From Paludibacteraceae bacterium (GTDB taxonomy: Bacteria; Bacteroidota; Bacteroidia; Bacteroidales; Paludibacteraceae), in assembly GCA_017464475.1 (NCBI GenBank), contig JAFTZQ010000005.1, positions 1 to 64,000 on the forward strand: a stretch of DNA of 64,000 nt. The letters run 5' to 3'. Positions 49,814 to 62,200 of this stretch are shown in pieces. A program made the position numbers and the translations under genes. Below the pieces are notes generated by a model. The model was not told the origin of the DNA. It made no database searches and was given only the letters and a program-made list of their open reading frames with translations. Within the stretch, counting starts at the first letter, position 1. Each line of letters begins with the position of its first letter.

Positions 49814-50162
49814 ACGAAAATGCGGCAGGACGGCTACAGAAGTAGCCTAATGGTCATCGGCTTTTGCCCTCTTGTGAGCAAGCTCCCAGAGTTCAAAAAC
49901 CGCTCCCCATTCCGCCCGACTTCAATAAGTCGTCCGTCTGCCTTACAAAAATAATAAAAAATAAGAAAAATATATACTATCCGCATGGTATTTTCTTTAT
50001 TTTCCATCCCGCAGGGATATTTTTGTAAGGCGGTAGTACGGCACTATTGGGTGCCGGACGAAGTATAAGCGAACAAAGGCGGGCATTGTGCTTGCACAAA
50101 GGAACGACTTTGGGCGATTAGACAAAGGCGCATCAAGCGCCGAACCGACGCATTTTCGATTT
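49814..50162. repeat. Back-to-back pair of element E, copies 6 and 7
   Basis: Copy 6 (49814-49953, minus orientation) resembles copy 4, and copy 7 (50019-50162, plus orientation) resembles copy 2. Together they fill the 49737-50207 gap between the fimbrial genes and the giant gene and form a larger inverted arrangement with CGAAAATGC at one end and GCATTTTCG at the other. The remaining bases are A/T-rich leader. Confidence 0.88.
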
Positions 50163-50207
50163 ATAAATAAAAACTAAAATAGTAGAAGTAGAAAAAGGAG
50201 AAGAATT

Positions 50208-53200
50208 GTGTTGCTGAGAAATAGAGGAAACATAGTAGGATTTGTATTATTAATAATATTGAACGTGTGTGCATGCGTATGTGCGCACGCGCAAACAGAT
50301 ACTATAAGGTATGTCCATCCGAACGGAGCGTACGAAAAAGACGGACGGTCTTGGGCGAACGCAAAGAACAAAGTGCAGGACGCGATCAACGACCTGCATG
50401 AATACCTGACGACCAACCATCTGACTTCCGGTTCGGTCTATATCGCAGCGGGCACCTACGTGCCTACCGAGAGTACCGAGTCCTCCGGCGGATCTATGCT
50501 CAATACCTCGTTCAAGATCTACAGCGGTATTCATGTCTATGGAGGTTTTAATCCCGATGACCCGGAGTCCAAGCCGGAGGACCGTATTATGGCGAACGAC
50601 AAGAAGCAGAGCGAGAACTGGTCCGACCAGTCCGGTATCGGTACTACCTCCGGTACGGAGATCGCTTCCCAATGGGATTTCAAATACAAGACCATCCTCT
50701 CAGGAAACCACTCGACGACACCTCCTACCTTTACGTTTGACTCTATTCGCGGACGTTTCAACACCGCATACCCTGCTTCTTCGTTCCACGTAGTATGGTT
50801 TGCGACGAACGGCAAATACGAGGGGGCGGGTGTGAACGACAGCACGGCGGGACACTATTGTCCCCTGGAACACCCGGCGTCAGTCGATGGATGTGTGATC
50901 TCGAGCGGTAACGCCGCTACGAAGAGCACCACGCTGCGCGAGCATACAGCTTACGGTGGCGGCGTGTATATGGTTGGTAACTCGTACCTGCGGAACTGTA
51001 TCGTGGAGCGATGCAACGCCACGATGCGCGGAGGCGGTATATATGCGGACGGAGGCGGAGTAATCGAGTTCTGTTACGTACAGACCTGTCAGACTACGGG
51101 TGTGGGTGTTTACGAGGGATACGGAGGAGGCGTCTGCATCGACCAGGACGGTTCCATCGGTCATAGCCATATCACCAACTGCGCCGCCCGTTGCGGAGGA
51201 GGACTGATGATTGCCCATATACCGGGAGAGTACCCTTGGGAGAAACGCGGAAGCGAACCTAGCCAATACGCGCCGTTCACTGCCGCCTGCGTCGTCAATA
51301 ACAATACCGCTTCCGCCGAGGGTGGAGGTATCTATCTCGCGAACGGAGGTACTGTCAACCACGCTACGGTCTGTGCCAATAACTGTATCGGTCCGGATGT
51401 GACCTACTATGGTCGCCGCCACGGACGGTCGGGAGGTATCTATGTCCGCAACTGCGGTATGATCTTCAACTCCGTCTTCTGGGGCAACCGATGCGATGTG
51501 AACAATGATATCCAGTTTGCTTCCGTGCGCCAGCGCATAAGCGACGGATACCAGACTTTCGTCTATCACTCGGCGTTCATGAACCACGATATCACGGACT
51601 GGACGGGTGTGACCAAGGAGCGGGTGTTCTCGCTGGATAAGAATAACATGCCGTCCAAAGGCTCGATCAGCAACCACCCCTGCTTCTTCCATCCTTCCGT
51701 CAATCCGAATAACTGGGCGGAGCACGATCATGACGCCCAGATCTATGGCGCAGGTGTGTTCCTGCATCTGACTGCGAGCGGAATCCCGGGTCCCCGTATC
51801 TGGCACTTGACCTCCTATTCGGCGATCGACCAGAAGGGTGTGCAGGTGTCGGAAGCGGTACAGAACGTGTCTCCATGGCTCATCCATGCGCATACGGACT
51901 ATGGCGTTGTGTCCAACCCCTACGAACCGTCTTCTACGCTGGGTGCGTTGGTGCGCAAGCCTGACCCGATCACGTATGTGTTGGTGGAGCCGCAGGGCTT
52001 GGAGGGACGAAAAGGAGGAGAAAAGATTCCGACGCTTTTCATCGACCCGAATAGACCGGGTGTATATGATGAGGACGGTGTTTTTCTGCCGCAGGATAAA
52101 GAGGGTAACTCTTGGGACACGCCGATCTGCGATATAGGTGAAGCGGTGGAGTTCTTCCGTAAGTGTTTCAAAGACGCAGACCCCTCTAACCGCTATTACC
52201 GTCTGCCGAAACAGGACGGCACGAACGACTCGGTGGACTATCGGACGGTGCAGATTCTGGTCAAGGAAGGTACGCTGACGACGGTCGGTCCGGGTAACTA
52301 TGTCAACAAGAACCTCCGTACGGCAGCTATCGTGACCTACGGTCATATGCGTTTCTACGGCGGCTATCCGGGCGACCTGACGGGCACCGAGACCGAAGGA
52401 CGCAACCCGCATGCCTACCGCTCAACGATAACAGCGAACGTGACGGGCATATCCGGCGAGCAGGGCTATATCAACAACTCCGCCCACCTCTTTGCTCTGG
52501 TGAATGCCGACAGCGTCGTGGTGGATGGTTTTACGCTGCGGGATGCCAATACCCATGGCGTGTATAGCGCTACTGCAGCGAACGACGGTGGCGGCGTGGT
52601 AGTGAATAACTCGACGATCGACCCCTCGCGTCGTATTGATATGGTGGGTAACCAACTCCGTAACTGCGTCATTGCCAACTGTACCTCCCATCTGGGCGCC
52701 GGAATCTATGTCAACGGCGAATGGTCCAAGACGGGAGGAGAGATATGCTATGCGGAGCTGAAAGTGACCAATACGATCATTCGTAATAACAAGGCCTCGG
52801 TTAGTTACGAGGCAACGACCACCAACGGCGGCGGTATCGTTACTGCGAACGGACGCGCGTATATCTGCTTGGACCACTGCGACATCGTCAACAATGCCGG
52901 CGATGCGTTCCTGGCGGATAACAGATATACCGATGGTACCACCATGGCATACCGCGGATTTATCCGCATGGATAACTCCCTCGTCTTTTCCAATGGTACA
53001 AAAGTACTGGATGACTATACCCAACTGGGTAAAACCGGCAACGGCGATGTGACCTCGGCGGAGGCAGACGGACAAGCCCATGTCTATGGTACGTATAATA
53101 TGTTCGACGCTGACTTGGCTTCCAAGCCGAATGGTTTCTTCTCGAGTGGATATAGCCTTCTTTCGATAGACGGTTTCGTGCCGGCGGGCGTGACCTCCAA

Positions 53201-56200
53201 ACTGACGGACGACAAGGCTTCTCTGCCTGCCGACAGCGCCAATCGCCATAACGCAGCTCTCTTCACGCGCAGCGATGTCACGGCGAAGACGTATCCTTCC
53301 TTCATCAACCCGATGCGTACGATCGGTAATTCTCCAAGCGGCGACAAGGCGCTCTACGGAGGTACAGCCAGCTATACCCCGATGAACACCAACCCGTGCG
53401 TCAATGCGGCGCACGTAAACGGCTATAAGCCTATAGAAAACTACGACCGCACGGATGTGATAACCCGTGACCGCGGCGGTGCACCGGATCTGGGTGCAGT
53501 CGAGAATACCGACCTGCCGCCGTCAGGTACGGTGCTCTATGTCACGCCTAACGGCGCCGGCAAAATGGATGGCTCTTCCTGGGACAACGCCATCGCCGGA
53601 AACACGGTGTATGTACTGAATGAGATAGCCGGACCTGCGCTCGCTACGGGCGATCAGATCGATGCAGAGAGTAACCGCGTGCTGGACAGCGGAGGCAACC
53701 CGATCCTGACCACCAACTCCAAATACAACGGCGGGTGGGGTAGAGTATGGTTTACCGATAAACAGATAGGTGCTACTTCTACCACTACGATAACCAAGAC
53801 GTGGACAACGGAAAAGAATGTCTATGATGATGGAACTAAAGTCGGAGATGAGGATATTTTACAGAATAATGTCGAGTCCGAGAGTTCTAATACAGTAAAC
53901 GTTCCCGGTTCTGCACCTGGCGGATTTGTAGCCGGGTATGACTATGACCCACGCTATCCGTATGGAGAGATCTCCGGTGCTTCGCGTTCGTTCTGGAGAG
54001 CGAATCCGTATCATAACGGTACGGATTGGAATAATGCATCTGACTATGGAAATAGAAATGCCTTTATTAATGCATGTAACGCCGCCGGCTGGATTAACAA
54101 TACCCGCGCCGAGCGATATGTAGGCGGTTTGCAGTATGCAGTGGAAATGGCATCCGCATACAACAAAGCGCATAAAGACTCTGTGCAAGTATGGGTGGGA
54201 GCCGGTACGTATAATGACTATAAGGGATTTGTCATGCGTGACTCGGTTACGGTATTAGGCGGTTTCCCCGCCAATAAATACAAAGCACCGGGTATGTCAG
54301 AACGTCAGGCCTTGATGGATACAGTATTAAATATCCCTAAATCCAAACCGGCAGAGAAACTTGATGCGGCAGACTATGAGACTATTTTGCAGATTTCGGA
54401 CATTAACCCCGATAGTACAGAAAACCACCTCCTCGCAAAGCGTGCTGTCAAGTATTGGGACGATGACTATTCTTATACAGAACAGACACAAACGACTCAA
54501 TACGAATACTATAACCGCACAATTGTACACCATTACAAAGCGCAGATGGATTCGATACCAGGCCCTCCTGATCAGGATACATATATGAAGTATGCCAATA
54601 TGACTGCCGGCACACCAACTCTATGTGTTACTAAAACCAATTCACACAAAGGATCTGTAGTGAATGGATTTCAGTATTATACTTTTGGAGAAGCCTCTGA
54701 CGGCAAGGATTGTTGGAATATGAAGTATCCGGCAAAAACGTACTACGTTGCCGATATTGTAAATGATGGTAATGCTAATGATAAAGAGCGTAATATTTAT
54801 GATCCGGAGACTAACGAACAACTGACAGGCACGGATGCCAAATACAAAGGTAACTGGATATTCATAGGTAATGGTTCATTGACGGATTTAGTATTATGGC
54901 AGGATTTATCCAATGTACCGAAAGGAAAATACCAAATATCGGTAGATATAGCCGGAGGTTATAGAAATGCGTGGAAAAGTAAGGATACTACCATGATGTT
55001 TTTCCGCGTTTACGATGCAGATAACACAATATGTGCGGAAGTGAATATTAAAACGCGCGGAAGTTACGCTAATAATGATAACGCGGATAATAACCGTAAT
55101 ATGGCCTATCGTCATGTGCTTACGTTCCATCAGCCGACTACAGGTCCGATGCGTATAGCCGTTGAGGTGGAAGATGGTGTACGAAATCTTGCTACAAACA
55201 TAAAAGATGCGAGTTTAAAACAATATGCCACAGAAGATGGTGGTGACCCCGATCCAATACCCTGTGAATATAAATATGAACAAGGATGTTCAGGGAATGC
55301 CTACGGCGGACGTAACCCTAACCGTCGTGAGTTCTGGCTCTCTAATATTCAAATTAGACCTTATGTTGAAGCTGAAACATACGTATTAGATGAGACAGAG
55401 GATAGTAGTGTAGAAAATGATGAAGTTCCGCATGAAGATCCGGTGATTTCAAAGACGAAGACATATACGCGTCAAACACACCGTACCCCGCTCCGTAAGC
55501 GTGTATTAACTATGCCGGATGTATGTGTTCCAACATACGGCGCCGGTTCCGTGGGAGATCCTGCTAGTTCCAATCGTGGTAAATATGGCGATGATCTGTC
55601 TCATACCCATCGTGTATTCGGTCCATCCAAGGCGAAACGATCGTCTTGGAAGAATGCGGACTTCGTCAGGGAAGATCCAAATTATGTGGAGTATAACGAA
55701 GCGAATTGGGATGGATTCACCATTCGCCATGGACTTATTCATGAAGAAGGAATGGGACATGGTGGTGGTGCCGGTGTGAACATGTATGAAGGAGCGCACC
55801 TGCGGAACTGCATCGTAATCAATAATATGTCTAAAAGCGGACGTGTTAAAGGTGGCGGAATCTATTGCGACGGTGCTACAGCTACTATTGAGGGATGCTT
55901 TGTACTGAATAATATATCTACCAAGCAAAATGCTAATACAACGCAAAACCAGGTATTCTCCGGTGGTATGTTCCTCTATGAAGGTACGTGCTTTAACTCC
56001 TTGTTTGCCAATAACTATTCCTTCGGTTCTGCCGGTGGAGTAGGTTTCTGTGTGGGTAAGTTCTATAATAATACCATTGCGTATAATACTTGCGACCTGA
56101 ATGAAAGCGGACATATTAATGGTGGTGCTATATCGGTAGCAACGGAGTCCACTCCGAACTTGTTTGTCGCTAACACCATTGTGTATGGTAATAAGGGTAT

Positions 56201-59200
56201 GGCCATGCGTGAGAGAACGGAATCGGCCTATCAAGGAAAAAATCTTATTCACCCGTTCATTAATTGCTATATACAGACGGATGTAGCTTTCACACAGGAA
56301 ACCTATAGGGATAATATTATAAATTATTCAGATGGAAAATACGGAAAAGGTAATGTCTTGCTGCAAGAAGGTCCTTCTGCAGCGACTACACCTTTTGTTG
56401 CGGACTTTAATGAGTTAGGAAACTATGTTGCCGGACGTGCGGCTTCGCTCAATGACTTCCGTCTGCGCGATGATGTACCTTGCGTCAACCATGGTACTGA
56501 GGAATTCGCCGGTGACTTGTTAGATGTATTGGAACGTAAGCATAGTAAGACTGAGGCGCAAGTAAAAGAAATGCCCATCTATAAGAGTGTGGAGGCGGCT
56601 CAACTGCCGGATAACGATGTGGCGTTCGCGAAACGTGTCCAGGACTGCCAGATTGATATGGGTGCGTACGAGTTCAACGCGGCGTACTCTATCAAACCCG
56701 ATACGACGACTCATCCGGGTCAGGCGATCTACTACGTTACCTTCAATGCTCCGGGTGGTGACGCTTCGGCTTCCTCGCCGGCGAACGCCGCTTGTAAGCA
56801 GAAGTTGCAGCAAGTGCTCGACGCTGCGGGACGATACAAATACGCCCTGATGACGGAGAACCGCTATAATAAAGGAGCTACTACGGTAGGCGACAAGACC
56901 ACCATAGATGATTTTGTGGCACAGGAGCCCAACAAATACTGGACGGTAGAGGTATGGCTGGAGGGCGATAATACCAACTCCACCACCTCCGATACATACG
57001 GCGCATACTACACCCCGACCCGTTCGACCAAGAATGGTACGAACGGCTACCAGGACAACACGCTGGACTACTCCTTCATCGTGCCCCACGGCGTGCAGCT
57101 GAAAGGTGGATATACCTCTGATTTTACAGGACGCGACCCGCTCACCTATCGGACCGTCCTTTCCGGTAATATCATCTCTAACACCGGTGCGGAAGGTCAG
57201 ACCTACCATGTGGTCACCTTTACCAATGACCTCTTCGACACCGATGAGAACAAGATGGACGACGGCGGTCAGTTGGCGGTAATGACCGATGCGAAAGACC
57301 GGGCTGTGCTGGACGGACTCTTTATCGAAGACGGCTATGCCAACGCTTCGGACGACGAGGGACGTATAGGCGGCGCTGCCGTCGTGACTGACTTTGCCCA
57401 TGTCCGCAACTGCGTCATCCGCAATAACGATGCAGCTGGCGAAGGAGGAGGTCTTTACCTCAAACCCTACGCCCTTGTCAGCGGATGTATCATCCGCGAT
57501 AACTCGGCGAACATAGGCGGCGGTATCTATGTCGAATCGCCGGAGCGACCGAGTAACGACTCGCTGGCATACGTCTATGCTTCTACGATCTGCGCCAATA
57601 CGGCTACGGCTTCCGCCGGAGGTATATGGTTCGACAATACCTACGTCCGCGTGAACTCCACCGCCCTATGGCATAACGAAGCGAACGATAACGCCAACGT
57701 CTCCGGAGTGTTCAGCCGTTCCTCCAGCGAGACCAAATATCCGTTTAACTTCTGTGCCGTCGAGTCCCGCCGTCTGGAGGGTCAGGCGAACGTAGAGCTC
57801 TCGCCGCGCGAGACCGAGGGTGTGCGATGGGATAGAACGGATTCGTTCCTGATCCATAATATCCAGTATTATCCGATTGAGATGTCGTCCACGCTCTCCC
57901 GCGCCGGTATGACCTATCGCAGTTGGAGAGATGAACTCGCGGTATTCCCGACCCTCGATACCGTCGATATAGCCGGTGTGAGCCGACTGGGATGGACGGC
58001 GACAGGCGAGGAACGCGGCTATGCGTGGGGAAGCGATCAACTGATCACCAAGAATAACGACTTCATCGAGATCGGCGCCCGCGCGATCAATAAGAATTAC
58101 GCTATCAACGTCGATGAGAATTACGTCATGCGGCGTCTGTACGTCATGCATACCGACCTGATCAACTCCGAGGCGGCGCGTGCGCTGCAGGACAACGCAG
58201 AAGACACACCATCGGCACACATGTACCGCCAGATGGGTTCCTGTATCCTCAACCCGTTCCACCGTCTGGGAGACGCCTTCGACTATGTCATCGCCGCCCG
58301 TAAGAAGAATGCGGAAAAATACCGCGGAATGGTATTCGAGATCTATATTGAGCAGGGAACCTATTACCCCTACCATAACGCCTATGGAGAGCAAGACCAG
58401 GTGCGTAATAATACCTTCCTGGTGCCGGAGGCGCTCTATGTGATCGGCGGTGTTGACTCCCGTCCGGATAGCCACTGGTATGGCCAGGAGGGATTCTATG
58501 ACGAGTTCTCCGGTCAGTCGTACGGTGACACGACAGTCAATGTCACGGTAGCCGGCTATGAGATCAAGGCCGCCTCCCGCGATGAAATCCGTATCCGCGA
58601 CAAGGACCACCGCCCCATGCGTGATAACAACCTGAACTCTGTGATCGAGCCTTGGGAGCTGGAGCGCCAGACCATCCTCTCCGGTAACGCCGTTGCCGGC
58701 GAAGACTTCACCCATGTCTATCATGTCATCACGATGAATGCGGACTCCTTGCATGTAGGACCCCAACCCTATAAGTACCGCAGCGTGGAGGTAAAAGACG
58801 GACGAAGGATATTGTCGGATCCTATCCCATTCGATCGACCGGATCTCTTCCACGAGGAGAGCGAATACTCCATCCTCGCGCGTACCACCGAGTTCGACGG
58901 TATCCAGATCACCGGAGGATATGCTAACCACTTGGACGCCTCCGACACATTGGTCAATAAGTATGTCAAGAATACCTATTTCCGAGGAGGAGGTATATTC
59001 GTGGATGGATTCTGGACAGCGGAAATGCAATCGGATAAACCGAATATGACGGAAGCCGCTAAATACAATATCCCTATTATCGTGGAGAACTGCTTCTTCA
59101 ACGATAATATGGCGGCTAACGGCGGAGCGCTATACTCCAACGGCGGTATCTATATGTACGGCTGCCATTTCACCCAGAACTACTCGCAAGGACCGATCAC

Positions 59201-62200
59201 CAAGCTTGACCAGAAGTTTATCCCTTGGTCATCCGGAGGATGTATTGCGACCAACGCACTATGCGATATCTCCAATAGCCTCTTTGCTAATAATGAAGCC
59301 CGTCGTGGTCTATACCCCCTCACTAAAGAAGCCGAGGAGGATATACCGGATGCCGATGCGCGTCAGGGCTTCGGAGGCGTGATCTCCGCCGCGGCTCAAG
59401 CCTACCTGAGGGCTGTTAACTGCCATTTCGTGCGAAACAAGGCGGTGGCTTTTCCGGCTATTTATAATTTCTGGGCAAACAACCACTACCACGGCGATGC
59501 CACCCACTCGCGAACCGACTCCATGCAGTTTGCGTTCAACTGTATCTTCTGGGGCAACGAGGTGTTCGAGGTAGAGGATATCGGTAAGTTGGAGAATGTA
59601 GAAGCACCCGATTCGACAGCGATAAAAGACTTTAATCTCAAATACAAAGGCTCCCGCGCCGGTGTCTTCCACTACGATAGTCAGATCTGGGGCAGGTACG
59701 AGAAATACTACCACGAGTACGACTCTCTCTATCACTATTGGACTTCCCTTGACCGAGGGGAGGAGCGCGATACTTTCCATACGGCGACGATAGACAAACT
59801 GATGCAACTCCGCGCGGTGGGCGACTCGCTGGAGGGAATGTTCTTCTGCTCCTACCGCCAGGGTTACGGACCTACCGGCATGCGACCCAACAAGGACGGC
59901 TACCTGCTGACCCAAGATGAGCAACGCGCCTTCGTTGATCCCCGTAAGATGGACGTGAAGACACGGCAGATAAACCCCTTCGTATCTATAGAGAATTACG
60001 ACTCCTTGTTCACCTATGTCCATGGTAACAATAATGTAATTATTAATCGTCTGAACACGGCTACCGACGGACCGAACTTCAAGCAGCCTACTTTCGTCGC
60101 CGGTATCGACGGCTATATGCAGAATGCGGACTGGCTGCAGGCACGTATGAATATCACCACCGACCAAGGTTGGGGTTCGCTGTCCCAGACCGTAAAGCGA
60201 GGCATCGGATGGTATATCACTTCCTATACCGGCAGTACCCATTATGCGACCAAAGAGGAGGCTACCGCTGCTGCTTTGGCGGAACTACAGAAGACCAATC
60301 CATCGGCTACGGCGGAGGATGTGAAAGAGCATGTCATCCCGATCTCCGGTATTCCGGTAGCCACATTTGATGACACCCAAGCCTATCCGGGCGCGATGTA
60401 CAACTGGCTGGCACGGCGGTATGGTGCCTATACATCCCAAGTCAACCCGCCGCTACCCCTCAAGGACCAGCAATACATGGCATTCACGCGTACCAACAGC
60501 GATACTGAGACCTCCGGCGTGATGAACCGTATATCCCGAAATCCCCGTATGGGAATAGAGGACGTGTTCATCGATATGGGTGTGTATGAATACCAATATG
60601 TCCAATTGGACCTGGAGGGACGCGATATAGACACCATGTGGGTGGCGACCAAGGAGAAAGGGGCTGCCCATGACGGTATCACATGGGAGTCGCCTACCAC
60701 CGACCTCCAGTACGCGATAGACATGCTGATGTCCTCCCGCAACAACCACGACAAATACGTCTGCTTTCTGGGCGATGAGGAGGGCTATTTCACACCGAAT
60801 AACGTGCTGAATAACCGCCGTACGTTCATGATCTCCTCCACCTCGCTGGAGCCGCTCCTGCCCGATAGCGCCGAAGCGGATACGGACTATGGCGTGAAGA
60901 GCCTTACCTTCCTCGGCGGATATAGCTATGACGTCAAGAATGCCCAGCGCGACCCCGTCTCGAACCCCGCTATTCTCTCTATGCCGGATATAGGCATCCA
61001 GAGCCAGCGCAACCAGCTCTTCGTGGTCGAAGATATGAACCGCCAATGGGAGCAGGCTAACTATCTGGGACAGAGTACCACCCATGACACGATCGTCATA
61101 CCGATCACCTTCGACGGACTGACCTTCATCAATCCGTATTCCACCCGCGCCATGGGTGACGGCGAAGGTCTGCTGAGCAACAACGGTGGTGCGGCGATCT
61201 ATTACCGCTGGCAGCGCGCCTATGACGAAGAGGCAGGTACCGGGACTATTACGCATAATATGGATTTTGCCCTCCGTCCCGATACGGCTACCGTGGACGG
61301 TACGCTGATCAACCTGCCGAAACTGACGATCTCCAACTGTACCTTCATGGACAACGGCGACTGGACAGTGAAAGCCGCCCAGCGTTCACCGGCAGTACGT
61401 ATCGACCACGGCGGCGGATCGTCCCTGATCGTCAACAGCCTCTTCCATTCCAATGCCGGCGAGCCGATCTATGCCCATAAGGAAACAGGCGGACCCAACT
61501 TGGTGTCCGTGCCCAACGACGTGACGATCATTAACTCCACCTTCGCCCTCAACGGCGGACATATTACTCTGGAGTCCGACCATAACGAGGTTCATAACTC
61601 GCTGATCTGGCTGGACGACCTCGTACACGATACAACCACCATGCTCCAGTTTGGTCCGGATACCGCTGCTACCCTCTGGGGACGTGGGTCCGACGAGGAT
61701 AAGAACCGCCTCGGTATAACCGACAGCGTGACGCACAATGCCTTCTGGGGCTGCTTCCGCGCGGGAGACGCGTTGCATCATAATGACTCGCTCTCGACCG
61801 AGAACAACAATGTTACAGAAGGTCCGGGATTCGTTTTGCCTTTCGTCACGGCTGCCAATTCTGAGCAGCGGCGTGAACGTAATTTCCGTCTCAATCCGAG
61901 TACGAAGACTTCCAACCAGGCGAATGGAGACATCTATACTTCGAGGGTCTTATTCCGCTATCCTGTCGCTGAGCGCCCCGCCCTGGACACCCAATTTGAT
62001 CTGGCGCATAAACCTCGTCTGTCCGGAGGCGGATTGGAGCGCGGCGCATACGAATGTCTGGCGCAGATCCAACGTGTGCTCTATGTGCGTGCGGAGGCTA
62101 TGGATGGAGACGGCTCCAGCTGGGAGAAAGCATTCGGACAAGGACAACTCCAGAACGCTATCGACGCCGCTGCCGTTTATACCTATCTGAACCAAGGAGC

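Noticed and set aside
50880-52412. Long minus-strand open frames across the giant gene (also 52422-53414, 57666-59030, 59310-60242)
   Set aside because: They mirror the plus-strand frame that encodes clear beta-helix repeats; their products are low-complexity and have no recognisable domain.
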